Positions 54,801 to 62,933 of a stretch of DNA of 64,000 nt are shown piece by piece. The position numbers and the translations under genes are program-made. The notes below the pieces were generated by a model, which worked only from the letters and a program-made list of their open reading frames with translations, made no database searches and was not told the origin of the DNA. How positions within the stretch are numbered: the stretch's first letter is position 1; each line of letters starts with the position of its first letter. The stretch comes from Chryseobacterium lathyri. Its GTDB lineage: Bacteria > Bacteroidota > Bacteroidia > Flavobacteriales > Weeksellaceae. Location of the stretch: NCBI RefSeq assembly GCF_030812195.1, contig NZ_JAUSSF010000003.1:186001-250000 (forward strand). The letters run 5' to 3'.

Positions 54801-56543
54801 ACCTCTGATCATCATTCCCCCGGTAGCGGAGAAACGCTCTTCCTGCAGACCTACCGTAACATCAAATCCTAAACTAACCTGTGAGCCATCTGCAATGACC
54901 ACTATATCTTTAATGCTTGCTGGGAAATTAGCCAGCTTCTGCTCGCCTTTAACCCCAAAATACTGCGCTGTGATGTAAGGTGCTTTTGTTTGTAGCGTCA
55001 ACCCCTGAAATTTCACCCCTTTAAAATCAGCATCTTTCTTTTCATTAGGGTCACTACTTTCTGCATATTTTGCATTGGCTCCAATATCCAGGCTTCCGTT
55101 AAGAATGGCTTTGGGTAAAAATTCACGGTTTTTTACCCGCATCTCAATGGTTGATCCTGCATCGATCATTGCTTTTGCACTCCAAATATCAAATTTAATC
55201 TGATCAAAAGTGGTAACAGAAATTAAATACTCTTCTTCGGTTATCATTCCACGATATCCTAAATACTTTGGAATACTAGTATTTTGATTATCATCATTTT
55301 TTTGAATCGGAAGTTGAATTGTCCCTTCTAAATTAGCACCTACTATTTTAGAAGCAGCCAGATCAATCCCTAGCTTATCAAGCGAATACCTCCAAGCATT
55401 TTCTTTATTGGTTACCCCTCTATCAATGGGAAATACATTATTGGCTGCAAAATTCCCTGATACACCATAAGAGTCAATCAGAAGATTATTCGCTTCAAAA
55501 GAAACCCTGCTATCGATGTGGTCCTCCGTTTTAAACTCCTGGGGTAATCCGATGCTTAAAGTTTGAACATATAATCCTCTCCAGGATTCTGCTCCGCCAA
55601 TAAGATATCCATGGGTATTGTAATATTGAGGGAACATCACACTGGGATCAGTCCGTAAATCACTCAAATCCAGAACGGCATTATTGACAAAGAATGAAAA
55701 ATATCCTTTATCTTGGTTTTTAATTTGGGAAGTAATCGCAAATGGTGTAATACTTACTTTGACCAAAATATCATTCCAGTCTGCGGCTTTAAAAGCAAAA
55801 TCTCCACGAACCCTGTTGGTCTGACCGTTACTGCCAAACTCAGGTAAAACACTTCCATTACCGTCCAAAGGAACCAGAACATTCCTGGATATCTGCACAT
55901 TTCCTTTTAAGGATAACTCTTTTATACCGTCACAATCAATGATTACATAAGTATTGTCATTGACGCTTCCTCCGTTCAGCTTATTAATCCTTCCTCCTTC
56001 AAGGGTAAGCATCCATTGATTTTGGTTGAAAGGCATATTGATATCGCCAAGCAGCGACAATTTGGCGTCTCCAATAATCTTTCCTCCATAGGAAAGTTTA
56101 ACATCTTCTGCACCAAAGAACAGCGTTTTTTTTTCGCCTTCTGCTCCTTGTTGCGGAGTTACTACACGGGCATATACATTAATTAAAGCATACTCAGGAG
56201 TGAATTTAGCTTTGGTAACAACGATGCCGTATTCTACGTTGGATATATTTTCTTTAAGTCCAATCGGCAATTCCGTAAGATCATTGGGATTTATTGTATT
56301 CGTAAAATGGCCGCTGGCTTCAAGCGTATTGAAAGCACCGATTGCTTTCCCTATCTCAGCATCTGTTTCAGGATCGTTATCCGAATTAATTATAAAATGA
56401 TCGGAATACAGTTCCGGAATGGCAAAACTGTTCTTACCCGTTATATTATACTGAAGTGAATCTTTATGAACAGCAAATACATTATTGCAGCCCACAAACA
56501 TATATACGGGAAGTATTAAAAGAAAATAAATATTCTTCATCAA
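51858..56543 (-). CDS. Giant exported partner protein of the toxin (unknown family)
   Basis: A 1561-residue exported protein, first gene of the island operon, 51 bp upstream of the toxin. The signal segment is IYFLLILPVYMFVGCNNVFA; either lipidation at C19 or cleavage after FA is possible. The chain is nearly all beta: GRINKLNGGSVNDNTYVIID, GGMMIRGLITNENNKQRW and GAFYHMVPDRDMSLN illustrate repeated hairpins with barrel- or beta-solenoid-like alternation. The C-terminal 400 residues contain an Ig-like segment and an acidic insert (NTDDSAVSVTTEVKKAQS). Its size equals that of the toxin. I do not recognise the family. It may be a shell, receptor-binding or export factor acting together with the toxin. 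Confidence 0.82.
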   Translation of the reverse strand: MMKNIYFLLILPVYMFVGCNNVFAVHKDSLQYNITGKNSFAIPELYSDHFIINSDNDPETDAEIGKAIGAFNTLEASGHFTNTINPNDLTELPIGLKENISNVEYGIVVTKAKFTPEYALINVYARVVTPQQGAEGEKKTLFFGAEDVKLSYGGKIIGDAKLSLLGDINMPFNQNQWMLTLEGGRINKLNGGSVNDNTYVIIDCDGIKELSLKGNVQISRNVLVPLDGNGSVLPEFGSNGQTNRVRGDFAFKAADWNDILVKVSITPFAITSQIKNQDKGYFSFFVNNAVLDLSDLRTDPSVMFPQYYNTHGYLIGGAESWRGLYVQTLSIGLPQEFKTEDHIDSRVSFEANNLLIDSYGVSGNFAANNVFPIDRGVTNKENAWRYSLDKLGIDLAASKIVGANLEGTIQLPIQKNDDNQNTSIPKYLGYRGMITEEEYLISVTTFDQIKFDIWSAKAMIDAGSTIEMRVKNREFLPKAILNGSLDIGANAKYAESSDPNEKKDADFKGVKFQGLTLQTKAPYITAQYFGVKGEQKLANFPASIKDIVVIADGSQVSLGFDVTVGLQEERFSATGGMMIRGLITNENNKQRWKYDGFSLTKLGLRKVDIGIAIVTGEFQIMRNDPLYGNGFTAQLKAELRAPKGIEVEVNAAYGNSTFRYWGFEGSVKGLKIQATALTITGFTGGAFYHMVPDRDMSLNPAYANKALVLKPDNTVGLALRAGIYGSVASDKAVSIMAGFNISTNPNGGLANIGFIGEAVVMADISKLVPGDPLAGVKDKFKEMTGKPGFLNDLKNNSHVNSFLDTKAVDEQYPLTEKVEGAIYAKLAMNYDFNNSVFHASLDVFVDIAHGIIKGIGPNGRAGWAVIHVAPDEWYMHIGTPTDMIGLKVGLGSFYLQSGSYFMVGTRIPGSPPPPPEVAEILGLQLNDLDYMSSLNALGDGKGFAFGTHLKFDTGDMTALFLYARFQAGLGTDIMLKNYGEAKCSNRGGEQIGINGWYANGQAYVYLQGELGIKIKLWFIKKKIPIIKAGVASLLQAKGPNPYWVRGYLGGYYNLLGGMIKGRFRFKMEFGEECVLENSSVLGGMKIISDLTPKKEETDVDVFAIPQATFAVRVNEPIVIPEDDGDHTYKVVVDKMTIVDDQGKEIKGVIEYANSKDVANFVSEDILPPNKTLKAIAQVSFMEKKNGMYEVVMADGQKAIEIEERIFTTGSAPNVIPLSNIKYAYPVPEQENYYTGEANTGYIKLKRGQDYLFDDPNWNTVTAFAAESPTESNFSYNANDNTVNFNTPNLGKQKDYTFALIAKNKNGNNASTGNDTVEETVKTEENTDDSAVSVTTEVKKAQSLSKDGEIERLAYTFRTSKYTTFENKLSSLNFNPLWIKLSSDVVTLQNNMNADEYFDATEISGSKYTDNKPLIDLTALMDDSFAGKFKGLIYNNYPIDELTLNRAESEDDFAGIPPVKAFPVFTSYMQYLGSDKGNGFLKQTFPFKYDLFSYYKSDWYELISKAASKYVGSPANTRPQVINALLESTYGIIPETRYNVKAKYTLPGNKQGTEKQINYEFK

Positions 56544-57180
56544 ATTGTATTATTTTTACAAAATCATATGTTTTTTCATTTACGCAAACAACAATGTGAA
56601 AGATTTCAAGCATTATTAACAGAATCATTCTTAATTATTGTTATTTTATGCCCTATGATTGACCAACAATACCAATGATGATACCATTATTAATTCTTGA
56701 AAAAACTTTTTAATTGAGTCGGTAAAAATAAATAAAACAGCAGGTTATGTTATAGTATTTTCCCCATATTCATACCGTAATTTAACGGATATCGATCATA
56801 TACTACTCCTTATGGGAACTTTGAAGTAAGTACTAATCGCTATCTGCACCTATTACCACTACCGGCTACCGCCGAGTTTGCTTGATCTTATTTATTACAT
56901 ATAATTCATTATTAAATGTTTATGCAAAGATAAAAATTAATTTTACTGAAAACAGGCTTTGGAGAAATTCTTTTCCCAATGATTTGATATAAAGTGTAAA
57001 ATGATAGAATAATCGAAGGGTAAAAGCGATTAAACTTGAGAATTCCCTCTTTTAGGAAATGACATTGTTGAAAGCAACAAAAATCTTACTTTTGATAAAG
57101 GATTTAAAAATCATCTCTGAAAGATTTTTCTATCAAATCAGAAAGTTCTTAGAATATCCGGGCTGAATAAAAAAACAGAA
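56544..57180. other. Long intergenic region upstream of the toxin operon
   Basis: Divergent genes start on both sides. On the minus strand, TTTG near 56620 followed by a TGATTTTG-like element near 56560 could be the operon promoter, with a poor -7. Elsewhere CCGTAATTTAACGG (56777-56790) is a small inverted repeat. I see no gene in it. Its length suggests extra regulatory sites. Confidence 0.35.
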
Positions 57181-57615
57181 ATGGATCAAAAGAAAATTAT
57201 AGCAGCAATCATATTAATAGCAGGATTCTTGACCTCTATTTATGTAGGAATAAATATATCTACAAAAAACAATATTTTTTTGTATGACTTTGTTATTAAC
57301 AAGCATTTCTCTATTATTGACATAGCCATTGCTAGTTCGGAAGAAACCGTTTTCAAATCTCAGCTAATAAGCATATTGCTATATCTATTTTTTATCATTT
57401 TGTTCTTGAGGCAAGGAAACAAAAGCTTCATTGTATACATTTTTTGTAGCTTAATCCTTTTGGACATCATTTTTGAAACTTATTGTACTTATTTAGTTTT
57501 GAATGATAAATATCCAGGACAACATCTCAGATTGAATATAATAATTTTTCTATTGGGTTTATCAGTATTGAAAAAGTTTAAATCTTCAAGAGCAGGTTAT
57601 GAAAATGCTCAATGA
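57181..57615 (+). CDS. Small integral membrane protein
   Basis: A 144-residue protein with about four transmembrane helices: KIIAAIILIAGFLTSIYVGI (5-24), LISILLYLFFIILFL (about 62-76), FIVYIFCSLILLDIIF (about 83-98) and LNIIIFLLGLSVL (about 119-131). No catalytic motif is seen. It lies inside the segment between tRNA-Phe and the third att-like copy and is the last gene before that copy, divergent from the toxin operon. It may be island cargo. Function unknown. Confidence 0.7.
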   Translation: MDQKKIIAAIILIAGFLTSIYVGINISTKNNIFLYDFVINKHFSIIDIAIASSEETVFKSQLISILLYLFFIILFLRQGNKSFIVYIFCSLILLDIIFETYCTYLVLNDKYPGQHLRLNIIIFLLGLSVLKKFKSSRAGYENAQ

Positions 57616-57704
57616 GTCGTTATAGCATAATCAAAATTTGCTCACTATAAAGAAAATTTATATTTTTGTTTTGAAGCAATTTGAGCAAATTTGTCTTATT
57701 TGCC

Positions 57705-57800
57705 AAGGTGGAATAATCGGTTACCTAGTAAATTAAAAATCTTAAAATCCTTATTTACAAAAGGATAATAAAGAATAAAATATATTCCTGGAGAAACCAC
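57705..57800 (+). other. Candidate att site (right end): tRNA-Phe 3' end copy
   Basis: ATTCCTGGAGAAACCAC at 57784-57800 repeats the tRNA-Phe 3' region at 30916-30932, in the same orientation, 26,868 bp away. The 80 bp in front (AGGTGGAATAATCGGTTACC from 57705) match the flank of the left copy at 29652-29727. If this is attR, everything between 30933 and 57800 is an integrated island. No integrase gene lies inside, so it would need help from elsewhere. Confidence 0.65.
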
Positions 57801-57829
57801 AAACCGTCTTAATAAGGACGGTTTTTTTG
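57801..57829 (+). terminator. Intrinsic terminator behind the right att-like copy
   Basis: Stem AAACCGTC (57801-57808) with GACGGTTT (57817-57824) and a run of T. It directly follows the tRNA 3'-end copy, as expected if this was once the terminator of tRNA-Phe. Confidence 0.85.
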
Positions 57830-58126
57830 TGCATATACCACGTCCAATTGACTATTATAAAATCCATTCTCACCTATTTTATTCTGATTTTTGCCGAATT
57901 TAATAATCTGTATTAAGTATACTTTGAGCTTGTCAAAAAAGCTGTGGGAGCTATTTCTTAACAATCGTAATTATAAAAGGGATGAAAACAATAAACAGGT
58001 TTGGGAATATTTTTTATTTAATGGATCTTAACAGTCTTAAAGTTCGTTAATATAGAGCCTATCTGGGCAAATTCATCATCTATTTTTTGGAAAATAACTA
58101 TCTTCGCTTATAAATCTAATTTGAAA

Positions 58127-59302
58127 ATGAAGAAGATCATCTCCGGGGTATTTGTTTTCTGCTCTGTTTTTATACTTGCTCAGGAAGCCATACAGTTCCA
58201 GGAACTACCGTTCAAAGATATTATAGCAAAGGCAAAAAAAGAAAAGAAACTTGTTTTCATTGATGCCTATGCTGTCTGGTGCGGGCCGTGCAAGATGATG
58301 GAAAAAAATGTATTCACTCAGAAACCTGTCGGAGATTATTTCAATTCCAATTTCATCAATGCAAGATTCGACATGGAAAAAGGTGAAGGAAGAGAAATTG
58401 CTGCCAAATATGGTGTACGCTCCTATCCTACTTATCTTTTCCTGAATGGCGAAGGTGAACTGATTTCTCAAAATTCCGGTTATATGGAGCAAAGCATGTT
58501 TGTGGCCATGGCCCAGGATATAAATTCTGCAGGCAACAAAAAGGGTTCTTTAAAGGAACGTTTTGCCAATGGAGAGAAAGATCCGGAATTCCTGATCAAT
58601 ATTATGAAACTGAACTCTTCCTCAGATTATGATTTCGCTAAAAAAGCTTCCGAACGGTATTTTGAAAACAAAAAGAAAACAGAAGAAATTTCTAAAGAGG
58701 AAATAGGCTTCCTTTTATTTTTTGTAAAGTCAACCGAAGACAGTAACTATGGCACATTTACATCCAGGAAAGCTGAAATTATTAAATATCTACCGGAAGA
58801 AACTTACAATGAATTTGACAATCAGCTGAAGCTTTCAAAAATCGTAGAACAGTCTATTGATGATAAAAATAAAAGGATCAACGAGGAATATTTCATGAAG
58901 ATGGCTGAACCATTGGTAGGAAAACAGCTCGCCCAATCCAAACTTAATCAGACGAAGCTTAGCTACTACGAACAGAATTCCAATTTTTCGGAATTTGAAA
59001 AAGCAGCTTTAGAATATTATAAAAATTCTGATGCCTTCGAACCTAATGAGCTATTGAGAGCAGCTTGGATATTCAGTGACCACATCAAAAATCCCGCATC
59101 ATTGAAGAAAGCCTCGGAATGGGCAGAAAAATCTGTAATGCGTGGCGAAACATCAGAAAACACCTACATTCTTGCAAAGCTTTATTTTCTTACCGGAAAT
59201 AAAGAAATGGCCAAGAATTATGCAGAAATGTCAAAAAATATGGCTGTTCAAACCAACAAAGACACCAAACTCGCAGAAGAATTATTGAAACAAATAAAAT
59301 AA
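58127..59302 (+). CDS. Thioredoxin-fold exported protein with helical C-terminus
   Basis: A 391-residue periplasmic protein. Signal peptide (KKIISGVFVFCSVFILAQ), thioredoxin-like domain at about 25-130 with the CxxC site AVWCGPCKMMEKNVF and the cis-Pro loop VRSYPTYLFLN. The remaining 260 residues are helical, ending in TPR-like pairs (NTYILAKLYFLTGNKEMAKN). It is closest to DUF255/thioredoxin-type proteins of Bacteroidota. The ATG at 58127 is chosen over TTG 58121. Stop and the start of the next gene are adjacent (TAAATG), so they are co-translated. It may handle disulfides of exported proteins. Confidence 0.88.
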   Translation: MKKIISGVFVFCSVFILAQEAIQFQELPFKDIIAKAKKEKKLVFIDAYAVWCGPCKMMEKNVFTQKPVGDYFNSNFINARFDMEKGEGREIAAKYGVRSYPTYLFLNGEGELISQNSGYMEQSMFVAMAQDINSAGNKKGSLKERFANGEKDPEFLINIMKLNSSSDYDFAKKASERYFENKKKTEEISKEEIGFLLFFVKSTEDSNYGTFTSRKAEIIKYLPEETYNEFDNQLKLSKIVEQSIDDKNKRINEEYFMKMAEPLVGKQLAQSKLNQTKLSYYEQNSNFSEFEKAALEYYKNSDAFEPNELLRAAWIFSDHIKNPASLKKASEWAEKSVMRGETSENTYILAKLYFLTGNKEMAKNYAEMSKNMAVQTNKDTKLAEELLKQIK

Positions 59303-59926
59303 ATGCTAAAACACAAATTTCTTACCACATCTCTCACACTATTGTCCGCAGCAATGCTGACAGCTCAGGAACAAGAACAGGAAAAGGGTCTATATATCAA
59401 AGGAAATGCACTTCTGGCTCCAATTGGACTCATCAATATTGGTCTGGAAAATCAACTGACTTCGAAGATTACCATGCAAGGCGACGTTCTGATCTCCCCA
59501 TGGAAGTCTTTTGCAGGACATGAATTTCAGTATTATTCTCTTTCTCTGGAGGGAAGATATTATTTTAATGAAGCATTCAGTCATTGGTATGTAGGAGCAA
59601 ATGTTGCAGCCTCGGCATTTGTACTTCAAAAATGGAACTATTGGAAGGATACTCTATATATAAATGATAGAAATGAAGTATTCAAATCATCAAACTTATA
59701 CCAAAAAGGAGTATCACTTATATTAGGGGTGACAGGCGGATATCAATTTAAGGTATCTGACCGCTGGAATATTGATGTATATGCAACGGTAGGTACATCA
59801 CAGGACTTCTACAAAGGATATGACCGTACTACCGGCAAGCGGTATGAATCAGCTCAGAAATATAACAAAAGCGGAGAAATCCTTCCTTACAGAGGAGGTG
59901 TCATGATTTCTTATAAATTAAAATAA
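59303..59926 (+). CDS. Small outer-membrane barrel protein (DUF3575-like)
   Basis: A 207-residue protein with a signal peptide (FLTTSLTLLSAAMLTAQ), then eight or so amphipathic strands: GLYIKGNALLAPIGLINIGL, KITMQGDVLISPWKSF, YYSLSLEGRYYFNEAFSHWY, VSLILGVTGGYQFKVSDRWN and a last strand MISYKLK. The pattern G-L-x-K-x-N-x-L then N-x-G-x-E matches DUF3575, an outer-membrane barrel family of unknown role. It is the second gene of the unit with the thioredoxin-fold protein and is followed 4 bp later by a small membrane protein gene. Confidence 0.8.
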   Translation: MLKHKFLTTSLTLLSAAMLTAQEQEQEKGLYIKGNALLAPIGLINIGLENQLTSKITMQGDVLISPWKSFAGHEFQYYSLSLEGRYYFNEAFSHWYVGANVAASAFVLQKWNYWKDTLYINDRNEVFKSSNLYQKGVSLILGVTGGYQFKVSDRWNIDVYATVGTSQDFYKGYDRTTGKRYESAQKYNKSGEILPYRGGVMISYKLK

Positions 59927-59930
59927 CAGC

Positions 59931-60137
59931 ATGAAACTGTTCGGAAAAAATCATATTATCATTTCAGTAATCACTTTTGTGATCCTTTTTTTAATGAATT
60001 ATCTCGGAAATGACCTGCCCGACAAACTGGAAAGGGCATTAATGACAGCTTTTGCAGGGGTAATAGGTTTATCACTTGGGCTCTTCATTCTTAATAAAGG
60101 TAAGAACGATAATAAGCCTCCACAGAATTTTGACTGA
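59931..60137 (+). CDS. Small two-helix membrane protein
   Basis: A 68-residue protein with two predicted membrane helices (IIISVITFVILFLMNYLG at about 8-25 and ALMTAFAGVIGLSLGLFIL at about 37-55) and a hydrophilic tail (NKGKNDNKPPQNFD). It follows the barrel gene by 4 bp and closes the three-gene unit. It is too short for a functional statement. Confidence 0.7.
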   Translation: MKLFGKNHIIISVITFVILFLMNYLGNDLPDKLERALMTAFAGVIGLSLGLFILNKGKNDNKPPQNFD

Positions 60138-60161
60138 TAAAAAAGCGTACAATTAACTGTG

Positions 60162-60226
60162 AATTTGGTTTTGCCAGTGAATCTTTTATAACAATCGGAT
60201 TCACTATTAACTGGCGAAGCCAAATT
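60162..60226. terminator. Inverted repeat between convergent genes
   Basis: AATTTGGTTTTGCCAGT (60162-60178) and ACTGGCGAAGCCAAATT (60210-60226) pair over 17 bp with two G-T-type mismatches. A second small stem (GTGAATC/GATTCAC) lies inside. It stands between convergent stops at 60137 and 60246, so it likely works as a shared terminator or is a repetitive intergenic element. Confidence 0.5.
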
Positions 60227-60245
60227 GACTATTGACTTTCAAAAA

Positions 60246-61442
60246 TTAGTCCTGATACATAACATACTTAGTACGGATCTTTTCGAATTTCTCCAGGTCA
60301 CTTTTCCATGAAGCTTTAATCTCCTGAGTTGATTTTCCGGCTATAATCTGTTTTCTTAACTCATCAGTTCCAGCCAGCTTATCGAAGAACAAATTCTCCA
60401 GAAAGAAGCTTTGCTTTGTATTCTTATAGCCTTTATAAGATTTAATCAACCATTCAAGATTCAATTCTCTAAGATCCTTCGGATAAGCTGAAAGATCTTC
60501 ACCGTAACAAAGCTTTCCGTTCAGAAAAGGATCTTTTGCTCCAAAATTAGGTTTTGGTGTAAACTGATAAGGAAATTCCTGCGTCCATGGAGAACCATAG
60601 ATCTGGAATGGCAGATCAGTGCCTCTCCCCACAGAAACCTGAGTTCCTTCAAAAAAACATAAGCTTGGATATAGATTGATAGATTTATCGTTAGGCAGAT
60701 TCGGGGAAGGTTTGTCTAAGATTGGATAGCGTTGCTTTTTGTGATAATTTTTCATAGGGATCAGGGTGTATTTTGCCTGAACTCCATTTTTCAGCCATTT
60801 TTCGCCATTGACCATTTTCCCGTATTCTCCTATCGTTAATCCGTAGACTACAGGAACTTCATGCATTCCTACAAAACTTGACCATTTCTTTTTTAAAACG
60901 GGTCCGTCTGTATAACCGTCGTGTGGGTTCGGGCGGTCCAGCACCATTATTTCTACATTGTTCTCTGCTCCGGCTTCCATCAGGTAGGTTAAAGTTGAGA
61001 TATAGGTATAGAACCTGACTCCAACATCCTGGATATCAAAAATTACAATATCAATTCCTTTGAGCTGTTCCGGTTTTGGCTTTTTATTGTTTCCGTATAA
61101 AGAAATAATCGGGATTCCTGTCTTGGTATCCACTCCGTTCTTTACTTTCTCCCCTGCATCCGCATCTCCTCTGAAGCCGTGTTCCGGAGCGAATATCGCT
61201 TTAATCTTAATATTATTTTTGACCAGGAAATCTACCACGTGATTTTTATCGCTCATCAGTCCGGTCTGGTTAGTCACCACGCCTATTGTTTTATTCTTCA
61301 GCATCGGCAGATAAAGCCCAGGCAGGTCTGCACCGGTTTTGAAATCCGGCTGATCTTGAACCTGAGAATAATATTGGTTGAATACTCCTAAAAAAATTAG
61401 GCAAATAAGAAGTAAATTTTTAATTTTGAAATCTAAATTCAT
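60246..61442 (-). CDS. namZ: DUF1343 family exo-beta-N-acetylmuramidase (NamZ-type)
   Basis: A 398-residue exported enzyme. The DUF1343 family includes NamZ, which removes terminal MurNAc from peptidoglycan fragments. Visible: signal peptide (NLLLICLIFLGVFNQYYS), TIGVVTNQTGLM, the family motif IFAPEHGFRGDADAG (about 87-101), IVIFDIQDVGVRFYTYISTL, and DRPNPHDGYTDGPVL, all conserved. The start at 61442 (MNLDFKIKN) is chosen because the upstream in-frame extension to 61664 is antisense to the neighbouring permease gene and lacks sense. It starts 5 bp from the likely start of the divergent permease gene. It probably serves cell-wall recycling. Confidence 0.92.
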   Translation of the reverse strand: MNLDFKIKNLLLICLIFLGVFNQYYSQVQDQPDFKTGADLPGLYLPMLKNKTIGVVTNQTGLMSDKNHVVDFLVKNNIKIKAIFAPEHGFRGDADAGEKVKNGVDTKTGIPIISLYGNNKKPKPEQLKGIDIVIFDIQDVGVRFYTYISTLTYLMEAGAENNVEIMVLDRPNPHDGYTDGPVLKKKWSSFVGMHEVPVVYGLTIGEYGKMVNGEKWLKNGVQAKYTLIPMKNYHKKQRYPILDKPSPNLPNDKSINLYPSLCFFEGTQVSVGRGTDLPFQIYGSPWTQEFPYQFTPKPNFGAKDPFLNGKLCYGEDLSAYPKDLRELNLEWLIKSYKGYKNTKQSFFLENLFFDKLAGTDELRKQIIAGKSTQEIKASWKSDLEKFEKIRTKYVMYQD

Positions 61443-61446
61443 AAGC

Positions 61447-62676
61447 TTGAAATTTCCTTTATATTTCTCTAGAAAAATAGCGTTTTCCAAAGATAACAAA
61501 AATAACCTTTCAAGAGTTATCATCTTCATCGGCAGGCTTTCTGTAGCTTTGGGGATCATTGTTTCTTTGATTACCGTATCTACGGGCTTCGGTTCAAAGA
61601 AAGCCATCAAAGAGAGGCTGGCAGATTTCAGCGGACACATTACGGTACGGTCCACAAGATCCAATTCTTCTTACAATACGTCTGTTCTTGACAATCAGGG
61701 ACTGAACATTCAGAAAATCAAAACCCTTCCGGATGTGGAAAGTGTTCAGAAGTATGCAACCGTGACGGGAATTATGCGTAATGAGCATAATTTTTCAGGA
61801 ATTATATTTAAAGGGATCGGAAAAGATTTTGACAGCCTGAGATTCAAAAAATTTCTCGTTGCCGGGACCACCCCAAAAGTGACAGAGAATGGCTTTAATA
61901 ATGATGTGACTATTTCACAGAAAGTAGCTAATGATCTTCACCTGAAAGTTAAAGACAGTATCGTTACTGTATTTTCAAAAGCAGACCAAAAGCCGATATA
62001 CCGTAAATTCAGGATCATAGGAATTTATAAAACTGATATTAAAATGATTGACGAGCAGTTCGTTATCGGGGGAATCAATCATGTAAGAAAAATTCAGGAA
62101 ATGAAGCCTGATGAAATAGGCGGTCTTGATATATTTTTTAAAAATGTAAATGACATCGACAAAGATTTTCCGGAAATTGAAAAACTGATCGGCTATAAAA
62201 ACTATGCTGAAAAGGCAACGGAAAAATTCCCGCAGATTAATGACTGGATCAGTATTTTTGACACCAATATTGCCCTGATCATCATCATTATGCTGATCGT
62301 GGTTGTAATCAATATCATTATGGTTCTTTTGATTCTGATCATTGAAAGAACGAATTCCATCGGACTTCTAAAAACGCTGGGGGCAAGTAATTCACAGATA
62401 AGAGCTACGTTCATCAATTATACCCTGATTATTATGATCCCGGGACTTCTGTATGGAAATGCCATAGGTCTGGGCCTGATTCTGATTCAGAAATTCTTCG
62501 GTATCATTAAACTTAATCCTGAGAACTATTATGTAAGTACAGTTCCGGTAGATCTCAATCCTGTTGCTATTGTTTCCATTTCATTGGGAATTTTGCTTAT
62601 TTCCGGGCTGGCTTTGATCGTTCCAAGCTACCTGATCAGTAAAATATCTCCGGTGAAAGCAATTAAATACAACTAA
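61447..62676 (+). CDS. FtsX/LolC-like ABC transporter permease
   Basis: An ABC permease of the MacB/FtsX/LolCE type, about 410 residues. It has a first helix (about 25-48, IIFIGRLSVALGIIVSLITV), a large periplasmic domain (about 50-270: GHITVRSTRSN, ...IFKGIGKDFDSL, ...VIGGINHV), and three C-terminal helices (LIIIIMLIVVVINIIMVLLI, the segment after TLGASNSQIRATF, and LILISGLALIVPS-like end). TLGASNSQIR is the coupling-helix motif. No ATG is in frame; TTG at 61447 (first residues MKFPLYFSRKIAF if read as Met) matches the usual N-terminus. An ATPase gene is not adjacent. Confidence 0.87.
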   Translation: MKFPLYFSRKIAFSKDNKNNLSRVIIFIGRLSVALGIIVSLITVSTGFGSKKAIKERLADFSGHITVRSTRSNSSYNTSVLDNQGLNIQKIKTLPDVESVQKYATVTGIMRNEHNFSGIIFKGIGKDFDSLRFKKFLVAGTTPKVTENGFNNDVTISQKVANDLHLKVKDSIVTVFSKADQKPIYRKFRIIGIYKTDIKMIDEQFVIGGINHVRKIQEMKPDEIGGLDIFFKNVNDIDKDFPEIEKLIGYKNYAEKATEKFPQINDWISIFDTNIALIIIIMLIVVVINIIMVLLILIIERTNSIGLLKTLGASNSQIRATFINYTLIIMIPGLLYGNAIGLGLILIQKFFGIIKLNPENYYVSTVPVDLNPVAIVSISLGILLISGLALIVPSYLISKISPVKAIKYN

Positions 62677-62906
62677 CAATGTGAAATGTGAAGGAGTCAA
62701 TTGTCAATGATAAAAATAGTGATCAATTCTATTTTAGTTTAAAAATTCACAATTCACAATTCACCATTCACTTTATACAATTATTAACGAAAGAGGATAC
62801 AATCAGCCCAATTCATTGATCGTAAGTAAAAAATTTACTATTGACAATTTACCATTCCCATTTATAAATCATAATCTTTAAATTATACAGCTAATTTTTA
62901 AAGCAT

Positions 62907-62914
62907 TATCTTTG
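62907..62914 (+). promoter_or_regulatory. Likely -7 element of the cysteine synthase gene
   Basis: TATCTTTG matches the Bacteroidota TAnnTTTG -7 box exactly and lies 20 bp before the ATG at 62934. A -33 TTG at the normal distance is not obvious. The region before it (62740-62860) contains AT-rich short direct repeats of the kind CACAATTCACAATTCAC. Confidence 0.55.
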
Positions 62915-62933
62915 TACCGCTTATAAAACATTT

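Larger units (their letters stand above)
57616..58126. other. Intergenic region with att-like copy and terminator
   Basis: Contains the third tRNA-Phe 3'-end copy and its terminator, listed separately. The remaining DNA (about 57835-58126) leads to the thioredoxin-fold gene and shows no gene of its own. Confidence 0.4.

Noticed and set aside
61443..61664. N-terminal extension of the NamZ-type protein
   Set aside because: It is antisense to the permease gene; the signal peptide begins at 61442.
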